From Terasakiella pusilla DSM 6293 (GTDB lineage Bacteria; Pseudomonadota; Alphaproteobacteria; Rhodospirillales; Terasakiellaceae), in the NCBI RefSeq assembly GCF_000688235.1, contig NZ_JHYO01000011.1:62001-126000 (forward strand): a stretch of 64,000 nucleotides of DNA, read 5' to 3'. Below, in pieces: positions 53,278 through 61,784 of this stretch. A model generated the notes under the pieces. That model was given only the letters and a program-made list of their open reading frames with translations. It did no database searches and was not told the DNA's origin. Each line of letters starts with the position of its first letter. The stretch's first letter is position 1. Made by a program: the position numbers and the translations under genes.

Positions 53278-53673
53278 TTAGCGTCCTTCTTGTGCGCGCA
53301 GTAATTGTTTCTGCACTTCATCTGCTAAACCGATTCCGCCGGATTTAGCTATTGATTTACCATATTCGTTGACCAGCATGGACTGCCATAGCTTTTCGGA
53401 ATGTCCACCGCTAAACGGTTCTTCAGCCTGAATGCCTTCAAACATCGGTTGCAGCATTTGGCTTAAAAACTGTGCTTCAAACTCAATCGCGGTTTCACGA
53501 ATTTTTCTTTTTTGCATGGCCGCGGTGTGAGAGGGATCCTGCATCTGTTTTGCCGTCAGGGCAGCAAAGCTGTTCTGGCTATTTTTTAACTTATCGGCAG
53601 CCTTAAGGGCTTTGTCGGTTTGTGCCTGCTGATAGGTGGTCTGGCTTTGGGTGATCATGCTCAGGTCAGTCAT
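53278..53673 (-). CDS. flgJ: Rod-binding protein FlgJ (N-terminal domain only)
   Basis: 131 residues with the rod-binding core IEFEAQFLSQMLQPMFEGIQ and EEPFSGGHSEKLWQSMLVNE, YGKSIAKSGGIGLADEVQKQ. It lacks the C-terminal muramidase domain found in E. coli FlgJ, as usual in alphaproteobacteria, where a separate hydrolase opens the cell wall. It acts as rod scaffold. It starts 1 base after the flgI stop and is followed by flgN. Confidence 0.9.
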   Translation of the reverse strand: MTDLSMITQSQTTYQQAQTDKALKAADKLKNSQNSFAALTAKQMQDPSHTAAMQKRKIRETAIEFEAQFLSQMLQPMFEGIQAEEPFSGGHSEKLWQSMLVNEYGKSIAKSGGIGLADEVQKQLLRAQEGR

Positions 53674-53674
53674 C

Positions 53675-54841
53675 TTACATCACCTCGATTTGGGCTTGCA
53701 AGGCACCTGCGGATTTGATGGCTTGCAAAATTGTGATTAGATCGCGTGGACCGATGCCCAGCGCGTTGAGGCCGTTGACCAACTCCTGCAGAGAGACACC
53801 ATCGTCCAGCACAGTCATTTTCTTGTCTTCATTTTCGTCAATTTCTGTTGTGGTGCGATCAACTGTCGTTGTTGTCCCGACTTCCGCAAATGGACCGGGT
53901 TGAGAGACTTGCTGGTTTTCGGTGATGCGGATGGTCAGGTTGCCTTGGGCAATCGCCACTGTACTGATGCGCACGTTTTCACCCATGACAATGGTGCCTG
54001 TCGTCTCGTCAATCACGACACGGGCCATTTGGTCCGGCTCGACGCGCAATTGTTCGATGTCAGTCAGCAAGTTGACCACGTTGCCCTGATAGCCGTCAGG
54101 AATGTCAAGATGGACGGTCCCCGGGTCGGTGGGGCGCGAGGCGCTGGTCCCTAAAAAGGCGTTGATGGCTTGGGAAATCCGGCGCGCGGTTGTGAAGTCC
54201 GGGTTACGGAGAGAGATTTTGACGTCATCCATCTCCGCCATTTCGAAGTTCAGCTCACGTTCGATGATCGCGCCATTGGCGATCCGGCCGGATGTCGGCA
54301 CCCCTTTGGTCACTGTTTCGGCATTCCCTTGTGCGGTAAAGCCACCAACAGCCAATTGACCTTGGGCCACGGCATAAACTTCTCCATCTGCGCCGATCAG
54401 CGGCGTTACAAGCAGGGTGCCCCCCATTAAGCTGTCGGCATCGCCGAGAGCACTGACCGTCACATCCATTTCAGAGCCTTGACGGGCGTAGGGTTTAAGG
54501 TTGGCGGTGACCATAACGGCGGCTACGTTGTCGCTATCCAGACCTTCTTCAGTTGGTTTGACGCCAAGGCGTTCCAGCATGGAAAGCAAGCTCTGTTTGG
54601 TGAAATGTCCGTTGCTGAGGCCATCACCTGTCCCATTGAGACCGACAACAAGGCCGTAACCGACCAGCATGTTGTCGCGCACACCTTCAAATGTCACAAT
54701 ATCTTTGATCCGGGAAGAAGCTTGGACTTCTGTTGCACTTATCAAAAGACCTACAGCCAGCAGCAGAGCGCAAACGGCCTGTGCTGTCTTGTCTTTTGCG
54801 CTCATAAGCGCCCGGTTGGTTCTCTTTTTGACGGCAGTCAT
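53675..54841 (-). CDS. flgI: Flagellar P-ring protein FlgI
   Basis: 388 residues: a signal peptide (about 1-42, hydrophobic core AVCALLLAVGLLISATEVQA), then the FlgI body SRIKDIVTFEGVRDNMLVGY, LVVGLNGTGDGL, QSLLSMLERLGV, and the C-terminus SLQELVNGLNALGIGPRDLI. It assembles the P ring in the peptidoglycan layer around the rod. First gene of flgI-flgJ-flgN-flgK-flgL, from a sigma-54 promoter 72 bases upstream. Confidence 0.96.
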   Translation of the reverse strand: MTAVKKRTNRALMSAKDKTAQAVCALLLAVGLLISATEVQASSRIKDIVTFEGVRDNMLVGYGLVVGLNGTGDGLSNGHFTKQSLLSMLERLGVKPTEEGLDSDNVAAVMVTANLKPYARQGSEMDVTVSALGDADSLMGGTLLVTPLIGADGEVYAVAQGQLAVGGFTAQGNAETVTKGVPTSGRIANGAIIERELNFEMAEMDDVKISLRNPDFTTARRISQAINAFLGTSASRPTDPGTVHLDIPDGYQGNVVNLLTDIEQLRVEPDQMARVVIDETTGTIVMGENVRISTVAIAQGNLTIRITENQQVSQPGPFAEVGTTTTVDRTTTEIDENEDKKMTVLDDGVSLQELVNGLNALGIGPRDLITILQAIKSAGALQAQIEVM

Positions 54842-54912
54842 GGTTTTCTCTTCCTAAAAGCCGTTGTGCGATGGTGGCTTTCTTTGAAGCCGGTTTTCGT
54901 TAGCTTCTAATA

Positions 54913-54928
54913 TGCAAAGGTGATGCCA
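54913..54928 (-). promoter_or_regulatory. Sigma-54 promoter for flgI-flgJ-flgN-flgK-flgL
   Basis: Minus strand: TGGCAT-CACCT-TTGCA; matches the -24/-12 consensus with correct 10-base spacing, differing only in the last base of the -24 element. Confidence 0.88.
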
Positions 54929-55052
54929 AGTCTGGTATGTTTGATGAGTCTATATAAAACAATATCTTATGAGGTTTTGTACGTTCGACATATAGAGGTG
55001 GGGCAGGGCGTTTTTGCCGTTGGGGAAAAATTTGCCGGGTGAAAAACGAAAA

Positions 55053-55077
55053 GCCGCCCCTTGGTGAAAGGGGCGGC
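55053..55077 (-). terminator. Terminator after the second hook-like gene
   Basis: An 8-pair GC stem (GCCGCCCC with GGGGCGGC) with a 9-base loop; on the minus strand it runs into a T-rich stretch. It lies 29 bases past the stop. Confidence 0.9.
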
Positions 55078-55105
55078 CTAGATGTGTAAAGACGAAGTGC
55101 TCGGC

Positions 55106-56764
55106 TTAGCGTTTCAGGTCGCGGGCAACCTGACTCATCTCGTCGATGGTCTTGAAGGTCGTGGACCCCATGTTGTAGGCTTTTTGAGTCAGAATCATCG
55201 AGGTGAATTCATCCGCCATATCCACGTTAGAGATTTCACGCGCATTCGGGACAAACTGGCCGGCCCCTTGCCCGCCCGCTGTGCGGATCACCGGCTCGCT
55301 TGTTGTGCCGGATAGCCTAAAGACGTTCCCGTTCACTGGATCAAGGGAGTTGGGGTTAGTAAAGGTAGCCAACGGTAATTTGTAAATTGGACGCGTGGTT
55401 GCATCCGCAAAATGTCCGATCATCTCACCTGCTGCGTTAAAGCTGACATGACTCAGACGCGCATTGGAACGACCATTATAATCATAGCTGCCTTCCACCA
55501 AAGTGCCGGAGGCATAGTTGGTGATTTTTTGCATATCTAATGTGAAGGTAGGCGCATCGGCTGCCGTACCCGCAATCGTCAGGTTGATGGGGGACTGAAT
55601 TTTACCGCTTTCGTTAAACACCACTGTCATGATGCCGGGCGTTGTGTCGCCGGAGGCGCTATCGATGGTTAACGGGACGCCATTTTCCAGAATTTCCAGC
55701 GAGTATTTATTTTTCTCGGCAGCGGCAACAACTCCATCTTGGGTGAAGCCTGTCTGGGTGATGGGGCCTGCACCTGCGACGGGTTGGCTCATGGCGCTGA
55801 GATCAAGGCTAAAGGCATCATCCCAGTCACCTGTCCCCTGTACATTGACAGAAGTTGGGCTGACGATGTCGCCTGTAACCGGATCGAAAGTCACGGTTGT
55901 TGAACTGAGAGAGTCCGATCCCTCCAGTACCGACAAAGTCCATTCACCGGGGTTTGCCGATTTGGTCCATTGCAGATTGTAACGCTTTTCGTACCCACGG
56001 TTATTGTAGGTCGTGATCTCGTTGGTTTCACTGAAGCCGGCAGCTTCGCCCCCGGGCAGTGCCCAGTTTGGGGCGGCTGTCTGGGTGTTGCTGCCCAAGA
56101 CAATGTTGGTCCAGCGCAGCTGGTAGGAAACCTGTTCACCTTGCGCATTAAAGGCCTTGATAAAGGTTGACTCCTGATACCCGACAGGCGCGTTGGACGG
56201 CACGTTCAAGCCGATCTCTGCCGTTGTTGTCGCTTCCCCGTTGTTGGTGAAGGTTTCGGGGTCGATCCGCATGGCGCCCAGAGAGCCTGCGTCGGTCGGG
56301 AAGGTTTCCTGATCGGCATTTACCGGCCAACCTTGAACGTAGTAGCCGTTTTTATCGACCACGTACCCTTCGCGGGTGACATAGGTATTGCCATTGATGG
56401 TGGTGGTGATTTGATTGCCCAGGGCCATGCCCAACATACCGTCGCGCCCGTAGAAGGTTTGACCACTGCCGTCCAGTTCAGAGTTTAGGACGAAAAAGCC
56501 GTTCCCGTTGATCGCAACGTCAAGGTTGCTATCACTCCCAAGAATTTGGCCTTGTTGGTCAACCAGTTGTCGGGTGATACCGTTTACACCGCCAATATCG
56601 CGGTTGTATCCGTATGTTTTTGAGATCATCGAATAGAAAGTGGTTTCACTTCTTTTGTACCCGCCCGTATTCATATTGGCGATGTTGGTACCGATGACCT
56701 GCATGGCCTTGCTTTGGGCCATCATCGCGCCGACTGGGGCGGCGAATTGTCCAAGCAAACTCAT
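55106..56764 (-). CDS. Second FlgE-type hook protein
   Basis: 552 residues from ATG 56764 (MSLLGQFAAPVG); an in-frame start 43 codons earlier would swallow the promoter. It carries the axial-family signatures: KAMQVIGTNIANMNTGGYKR at the N-terminus, LDVAINGNGFFVLN near 90, and the C-terminus ISNVDMADEFTSMILTQKAY, TFKTIDEMSQVARDLKR. It differs clearly from the FlgE at 26212 and has its own sigma-54 promoter and terminator. It resembles Caulobacter FlgE in length (about 590) and context next to fliX and flgI. Which of the two builds the hook, or whether they mix, is not known. Confidence 0.82.
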   Translation of the reverse strand: MSLLGQFAAPVGAMMAQSKAMQVIGTNIANMNTGGYKRSETTFYSMISKTYGYNRDIGGVNGITRQLVDQQGQILGSDSNLDVAINGNGFFVLNSELDGSGQTFYGRDGMLGMALGNQITTTINGNTYVTREGYVVDKNGYYVQGWPVNADQETFPTDAGSLGAMRIDPETFTNNGEATTTAEIGLNVPSNAPVGYQESTFIKAFNAQGEQVSYQLRWTNIVLGSNTQTAAPNWALPGGEAAGFSETNEITTYNNRGYEKRYNLQWTKSANPGEWTLSVLEGSDSLSSTTVTFDPVTGDIVSPTSVNVQGTGDWDDAFSLDLSAMSQPVAGAGPITQTGFTQDGVVAAAEKNKYSLEILENGVPLTIDSASGDTTPGIMTVVFNESGKIQSPINLTIAGTAADAPTFTLDMQKITNYASGTLVEGSYDYNGRSNARLSHVSFNAAGEMIGHFADATTRPIYKLPLATFTNPNSLDPVNGNVFRLSGTTSEPVIRTAGGQGAGQFVPNAREISNVDMADEFTSMILTQKAYNMGSTTFKTIDEMSQVARDLKR

Positions 56765-56822
56765 TTTTTGTCTCACTTCGTTTATATTTACACATCGGGT
56801 ACAGTGACCCATTGACCTAAAC

Positions 56823-56838
56823 AGCAAAAGCCGTGCCA
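56823..56838 (-). promoter_or_regulatory. Sigma-54 promoter for the second hook-like gene
   Basis: Minus strand: TGGCAC-GGCTT-TTGCT, a full -24/-12 match, with the -12 element 59 bases upstream of the ATG. Confidence 0.92.
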
Positions 56839-57005
56839 AACCGGTTTCCTTGTAACTTGGGGCCTTGGGGCGTGGAGATAATCGGCAAGGCACTGAAAAT
56901 CCTGCCGTCGGGCAAAATCTGCCGGGTAAAAGGAGTGACTATCTTTTCGGGGTTTTTCGCGTATACTGGAAAATGAATTAAGACTGAATGTGCGGAATAT
57001 AAAAA

Positions 57006-57446
57006 ATGAAAATTTCCAATACGGGTCCGAGTAAAGGTGTCTCGAAAACAGCGAAAAAAGGTGGTACGTCCCAGGCGTCGGGAAGTAACTTCGCATCGCA
57101 TTTAAGACCAGCCCCCGCAGCGGGATCGCATAGTGAGATCATGGAAACCATGCCGGTTGCGTCCATGGACTCGATTTTGTCTTTACAGGAAGTCGGTGAC
57201 AGCACTGAGGAAGAAAAACGTCGGGCGCTTTATTTGCGAGGCGAAGATATTCTGGATCGTCTGGCGCAAATTCAAAGCGAAATTTTGAGCGGAGCCATTT
57301 CGGTTGAACGCTTACAGAATCTTGCACAGTTGTTGCGTAATCGTCGGGAAACGGTGGAAGACCCACAGCTTGCACAAATTATTGACGAGATAGAATTGCG
57401 CGCCGAGGTTGAGATTGCAAAGTGGGGAAGATCCCGAACATCTTGA
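57006..57446 (+). CDS. fliX: Flagellar assembly checkpoint regulator FliX
   Basis: 146 residues. A disordered, Ser/Gly-rich N-terminus (MKISNTGPSKGVSKTAKKGG) precedes the FliX helical core (MDSILSLQEVGDSTEEEKRR, ALYLRGEDILDRLAQIQSEI, RLQNLAQLLRNRRETVEDPQ). In Caulobacter FliX binds FlbD and couples completion of the early basal body to sigma-54-dependent transcription. flbD is present at 19911. The gene is divergent from the second hook gene; the gap holds its sigma-54 promoter. Confidence 0.9.
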   Translation: MKISNTGPSKGVSKTAKKGGTSQASGSNFASHLRPAPAAGSHSEIMETMPVASMDSILSLQEVGDSTEEEKRRALYLRGEDILDRLAQIQSEILSGAISVERLQNLAQLLRNRRETVEDPQLAQIIDEIELRAEVEIAKWGRSRTS

Positions 57447-57590
57447 TTTTCCGGGCGTTTAATACGCTTTTACAGTGATTTATGGTTATCCTTTTAAATC
57501 AATAATAAAATTACTTGCGCATGTAGACATCAGTCCTTATATTGCGGCGCAATTTAATAGGACTGCCCATGTCATGAAGGAATACAGGGG

Positions 57591-58007
57591 ATGACCGTCA
57601 CATTGGCGCATGATTATAAACCTTCTGATCAAGAAGAGTTTATGAATGAAAACATGAAAGAGTATTTCCGTCAAAAGCTACTGGCTTGGAAAGATGAACT
57701 CATTCGTGAATCCAACGAAACCCTCGAACATCTGCAACATGAAAATAATCAGGCACCGGATCTGGCAGATCGTGCGTCTATGGAAACGGATCGTGCGCTG
57801 GAATTGCGGACCCGTGACCGTGCGCGTAAGCTGATCAATAAAATTGATGCCGCGCTGGAGCGTTTGGACGAAGGGACCTATGGTTACTGTGAAGAGACGG
57901 ATGAACCCATCGGGATCCGTCGCTTGGAAGCTCGACCTATTGCAACGTTGAGCATCGAAGCGCAGGAACGTCACGAACGTTTGGAAAAAACGCACCGCGA
58001 CGACTAA
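57591..58007 (+). CDS. dksA: DksA-family RNA polymerase-binding factor
   Basis: 138 residues: a coiled-coil finger (about 25-90, YFRQKLLAWKDELIRESNET, with the acidic tip motif DLADRASMETDRALELRTRD) and the C-terminal DksA zinc-finger region (GTYGYCEETDEPIGIRRLEA, RPIATLSIEAQERHER). Only one of the four zinc cysteines is kept (YGYCEE), as in zinc-independent DksA variants of alphaproteobacteria. DksA enters the RNA polymerase secondary channel with ppGpp. A start at codon 18 is possible. It ends at its own terminator and need not be flagellar. Confidence 0.92.
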   Translation: MTVTLAHDYKPSDQEEFMNENMKEYFRQKLLAWKDELIRESNETLEHLQHENNQAPDLADRASMETDRALELRTRDRARKLINKIDAALERLDEGTYGYCEETDEPIGIRRLEARPIATLSIEAQERHERLEKTHRDD

Positions 58008-58029
58008 ACCGTCAGCAAGAATTTTCAAA

Positions 58030-58059
58030 AGCGACAATCTCAGGGTTGTCGCTTTTTTT
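58030..58059 (+). terminator. Terminator after dksA
   Basis: AGCGACAA pairs with TTGTCGCT over an 8-base loop, followed by T7. Confidence 0.93.
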
Positions 58060-58103
58060 GTTCCGTGTCATTTTCAATTCGATTGCATCATCGAGGTAAG
58101 AAA

Positions 58104-59242
58104 ATGACCCTGAAACCTTATGCCCGCCCCCATGTACAGCGGGAAGATATCGACGCTGTGTGCGAGGTCTTACGTAGCCAGTTTTTAACGACGGGGCCAA
58201 AGGTGCCGGAGCTTGAAAGTGTTTTTGCGACTCTTGTAGAGGCGCAAGAAAGCGTGGCGTCCAGTAACGGGACAACGGCTCTGCATTTAGCTTCTCTGGC
58301 TCTGGGATTGAAGCCCGGTGATAAGGTGATTGTTCCTGCTTTGACATTTTTAGCGACAGCAAATGCTGTGCGCATGTGCGGAGCTGATGTGGTCTTTTGC
58401 GACGTTGATCCAGCAACCGGCATTATGCGGCTAGAAGATGTGAAAAAGGCTCATGCCCGCACGGGGGAGGGGGGGTTGCGATTTATCCCGTTCATATCGG
58501 GGGGCATTGCGCAGATATGAAATCCATTTGCGACTATGCCCGTGCTCAAGGATGGAAGATTGTAGAAGATGCATGCCATGCCTTAGGTGGCACCAATCAT
58601 GGCGCAAAGGTTGGGGCTTGTGCCTACAGTGATATGGCCTGTTTTTCTCTTCATGCGACAAAAAGCTTTACGGCAAGTGAAGGGGGGATGGTGTCTACCA
58701 ATAACCCGGCTTATGCGGAAAAGATGCGGGTTTTGAGAAGCCATGGGATGACACCTGACCCGGATACCGGTCCGTGGGCTTATCGTATGGATGAGCTTGG
58801 ATTTAATTATCGCCTGACGGATGTGCAGGCGGTGTTGGCAATTAGTCAATTGTCCCGAATGGAAGATGTGCGCCAGCGCCGTGCCGAAATTGCGTCTCAA
58901 TATCGTGCGGCTTTGAATGGTTTTTCTCCATATGTGAAGGTTGTTCCTGCCAGTGGGAATGGTGAACCGTTGTTACACCTGTTCCAGCTTGCTATTGATT
59001 TTGAAGGTTTGGGCAAGGATCGCGCGACGGTCATGAAGGCGTTGCTACAGCGGCAAGTCGGGACGCAAGTGCATTATATTCCTGTATCTCAGCAACCCTA
59101 TTATGAGAAACTTTATGGGGTTCAAGAAATGCCGGGGGCGGACAGCTTTTATCAGAATGTGCTGGCGTTGCCCTATTATGTTGGCCTGACTGATGCGGAT
59201 GTGAGGGCGGTTATTCAGGCGGTGCAGGATATCTGTGGGTGA
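58104..59242 (+). pseudogene. PseC-like sugar aminotransferase, frameshifted at a poly-G tract
   Basis: From ATG 58104 (GAGGTAAG upstream) the frame reads MTLKPYARPHVQREDIDAVC, LRSQFLTTGPKVPELESVFA and SSNGTTALHLASLALGLKPG, as in PseC-type DegT aminotransferases. It then breaks at a G7 run (58469-58475). One extra G would restore VAIYPVHIGGHCADMKSICD and the rest, including VEDACHALGG, the PLP Lys in HATKSFTASEGGMV, and FNYRLTDVQAVLAISQL. Restored length would be 379 residues, normal for PseC. So it is either a pseudogene, a phase-variable gene in the off state, or a sequencing error. No other Pse-specific gene is in the window. Confidence 0.82.
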
Positions 59243-59258
59243 GTTTGAAGGGCCGAAT

Positions 59259-59753
59259 TTATTTATTTTTATGGATGAAGGCGCGGAGTTTCTGTTCCCA
59301 GATTTCCGTAAATTGATCGGTGGCTTCTCGATTAGTGATGGGCGGTATCTTTTGCCGCGTCGCAATCATTTTGAAGAAATCTTTTATGAGCGCCTTGGGG
59401 GTTAATCCACTGTTTTTGAGGGTAAGCTCTGTTGTTTCCGCAATTTCAAAGACCGCCCTTAAAAAATGAAACTTGTCATAGACCTCTTGTTTAAGGATAG
59501 GGTCGTTTTGCCAGTCCAATCGACTGTAGCATTGGGTCAGGTGTGGACCGGCACCATGGCAGGAAAAGGCGATGCAGCCATGATAGTTTTGCGCTTCCAA
59601 ATCATCATGGATTGTACAGCGGTTGCAATTGTCCAGATTTTTGCAAGGTTCATTTTGTGGTTTGGTGTAGGGGAACTGGTCTGAGGCTTCATACCCCAAC
59701 GCGATACAGCAAAAGGCCGCACATTTTGAACAATCATAGCTAAATTTTGACAT
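59259..59753 (-). CDS. Cys-rich cluster protein of unknown function
   Basis: 164 residues with ten cysteines in the first 75: C8, C11, C15, C16 (CSKCAAFCCIALGY), C37, C43, C46, C60, C65, C75, plus CTIHDDL and GCIAFSCHGAG. The pattern resembles the YkgJ-like CxxC...CC metal-binding group and the N-terminal cysteine domain seen on some pentapeptide-repeat proteins (CxxC..LCC, C.IH, GC...DC.GAG). Metal or Fe-S binding is likely. The C-terminal half is helical, without motifs. It converges on the pseC-like gene and precedes the flgH terminator. No link to flagella is evident. Confidence 0.6.
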   Translation of the reverse strand: MSKFSYDCSKCAAFCCIALGYEASDQFPYTKPQNEPCKNLDNCNRCTIHDDLEAQNYHGCIAFSCHGAGPHLTQCYSRLDWQNDPILKQEVYDKFHFLRAVFEIAETTELTLKNSGLTPKALIKDFFKMIATRQKIPPITNREATDQFTEIWEQKLRAFIHKNK

Positions 59754-59859
59754 GACATACGCTTTCTGGAAGACCTCGATTCAGTGATTTTAAATCTACA
59801 GTTCTTAACAACCCTTTAAAAAGGGAGAGAATTCTCAAGCAAGACGGGCAAAAAGAAAG

Positions 59860-59887
59860 AAGGCCGAAGTTGTGAAACTTCGGCCTT
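59860..59887 (-). terminator. Terminator after flgH
   Basis: A 12-pair stem (AAGGCCGAAGTT with AACTTCGGCCTT) with a 4-base loop and a pyrimidine-rich run on the minus strand. It ends the flgF-flgG-flgA-flgH operon. Confidence 0.9.
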
Positions 59888-59950
59888 GAGTTTACCTGCA
59901 TCTTAGAGCGATAAGAGGCTAGGGCATTCGGTAAGCTGTGTTAAGTCAGC

Positions 59951-60706
59951 TTAGAAGGGAGAGAGGATGTCGAGAACCTGCATACCCCAACGTGGTTGCT
60001 GAAGTTCGCTGACATTGCCGCGACCACCGTAGGTGACGCGCATCTCTGCAATTTTTGTATGGTCGATGGAGTTGGAAGAGGAAATATCTTCCGGACGCAC
60101 GATCCCTGTGATGTTGAGTTCACGCAGTTCGTAGTTTACCAGTGTTTCCTGACGACCGTTGATGACTAGGTTTCCGTTGGGCAGAATTTGCGTAATGATG
60201 GCGGCAACGGTCAGGCTGATGCTTTCATCACGGGCAATTTTACCTTCGCCTTTGGTGGTGTGGTCTGTATCCAGACTGACAGTGGATGTGTTCAGGACGT
60301 TGCTGGAAACGATTTTGCCCAGACCGGCTTCAAAGCCAAACAGGTTGGTGATGTTGCTGTCTTCGCCGTCGTCACGGGTACGCTCTGTTTTATTATTGAT
60401 GGCGGCGCTGTCTGAAATGGCGACTGTGACGGTCAGGATGTCCCCGATCTCGTTGGCACGATTGTCCTTAAAGAATGCGCGTGCGCCGTTTCTCCACAGG
60501 GAGTTCGGGTTCTCCATGTTGGCTTTTGGCGCTGGCATGGGCATGCTGACCGGTTGGTATGCCGGACGATGGGTCGGGTTCACAATCTCGGTTGTTTTCG
60601 GGCCGTCACCAACTTGGGACAGGCGGGTAAACAGGTTACAGGCGGATAGGGAGGACATTACAACAAAAATGCCGACGATCCGGAGAATTTGTTTTGACTG
60701 TAACAT
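59951..60706 (-). CDS. flgH: Flagellar L-ring lipoprotein FlgH
   Basis: 251 residues from ATG 60706 (GGAGA six bases upstream; the TTG two codons earlier is less likely). A lipoprotein signal peptide ends in the lipobox SLSAC. The FlgH body shows SLWRNGARAFFKDNRANEIG, DILTVTVAISDSAAINNKTE and NLVINGRQETLVNYELREL, ending at the conserved RWGMQVLDILSPF. It forms the L ring in the outer membrane. Last gene of the flgF operon. Confidence 0.95.
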   Translation of the reverse strand: MLQSKQILRIVGIFVVMSSLSACNLFTRLSQVGDGPKTTEIVNPTHRPAYQPVSMPMPAPKANMENPNSLWRNGARAFFKDNRANEIGDILTVTVAISDSAAINNKTERTRDDGEDSNITNLFGFEAGLGKIVSSNVLNTSTVSLDTDHTTKGEGKIARDESISLTVAAIITQILPNGNLVINGRQETLVNYELRELNITGIVRPEDISSSNSIDHTKIAEMRVTYGGRGNVSELQQPRWGMQVLDILSPF

Positions 60707-60756
60707 TTTCAATCTCCTAACTACTTTTGCTCTAAGATTAACGACTGGCGGATTTT

Positions 60757-61770
60757 TTAATTATTGAAAGCCAGCTGTGGGTTGATACCGGTCGGTAGGA
60801 CCGTTACCGTTGAACTTCCAACAACGATCGCTTCGATTGTGCGACTTGTGTTCGTGTTGGTGATGCGAATGGTTTCTCCATCAGCACCGTTTTGTAGGGC
60901 ACGTCCACGTGACGTGAGCATCATGCCCGGTTTTTTAAGGATAATCGTAACGAGGCTGCCTTTTTCCACCAAAACAGGGTGCTGAATGTCAGAGGCACGC
61001 ACGGGACGTTCTGGACGCAAGTGGCGTTTCGGGGCCATGCCGACTAAGTCGTCTATGTTGGTGATGATGTCGCGCTGTGTACGATCAGCCCGCATACGAA
61101 CCCAACGGATGTCATCTTCCTTGATGACGTCATCTTTGCCGATACGGCGCGACAGGGTCGGGACATCAATCATCTGGATGACTTGGCCGGTGACGCGGAC
61201 CCGTTGCAACGGGTTTGCGCCTTGTTCACCGACAGCGACAATAGCGGCAAAACGAAGGGAGCGTGCGTTGAACGTAACATCCTCAATTTTTACTTCCGGC
61301 ATGATTTCGCTCGGCACATGTAACATCAGATTGCGGTTACTCAGTTGGATCTGCGGGTTTTGTGGCAGATCAAACTGATGCAGGGCTGACATCAGGACAT
61401 CTTCGATTTCATCGCGGTTAATGATGATACTGTCGCGGGTGACGCTGGCGTTCAGGTCAGCGGACAGCGGGCGCCATTGCAAACCATAGGCACGGGCCAC
61501 ACGGTAGAGCCAGCGGGCGTCGAAAGACGCGCGGCGACCGGGTTTTGGGGCGTAAGCAACGGCAGTGTCGGCTTTGTCGGACGGCGCATTGGTGAAGAGA
61601 TCGCCAAGACGGATATAGGCACCGGACACGACGATGTTTTCGCGCAAGGATACCGGACCGGTAGCGCCGAGGGTCAAGCCTTCTTTTTCTGAAGCCTGCT
61701 GTCCTGCAACGGCGGCGGACGCCACCACCAGCAGGGACAAAACAGAAAGAAAATAGATAAAACGTGTCAT
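60757..61770 (-). CDS. flgA: P-ring assembly chaperone FlgA
   Basis: 337 residues: a signal peptide (about 1-24, FIYFLSVLSLLVVASAAVAG), a variable N-terminal region with a repeated SAF-like fold, and the conserved C-terminal FlgA/SAF domain (PTLSRRIGKDDVIKEDDIRW, GMAPKRHLRPERPVRASDIQ, GSLVTIILKKPGMMLTSRGR). It is a periplasmic chaperone for FlgI. The size is above that of E. coli FlgA (219) but usual in alphaproteobacteria. It lies between flgG and flgH. Confidence 0.92.
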   Translation of the reverse strand: MTRFIYFLSVLSLLVVASAAVAGQQASEKEGLTLGATGPVSLRENIVVSGAYIRLGDLFTNAPSDKADTAVAYAPKPGRRASFDARWLYRVARAYGLQWRPLSADLNASVTRDSIIINRDEIEDVLMSALHQFDLPQNPQIQLSNRNLMLHVPSEIMPEVKIEDVTFNARSLRFAAIVAVGEQGANPLQRVRVTGQVIQMIDVPTLSRRIGKDDVIKEDDIRWVRMRADRTQRDIITNIDDLVGMAPKRHLRPERPVRASDIQHPVLVEKGSLVTIILKKPGMMLTSRGRALQNGADGETIRITNTNTSRTIEAIVVGSSTVTVLPTGINPQLAFNN

Positions 61771-61784
61771 GGAACCAATCTCCC

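Noticed and set aside
58517-59242. Downstream half of the aminotransferase as an independent gene starting at an internal ATG
   Set aside because: It would lack the N-terminal PLP-binding region, and the two frames join perfectly with one added G, so it is one broken gene.
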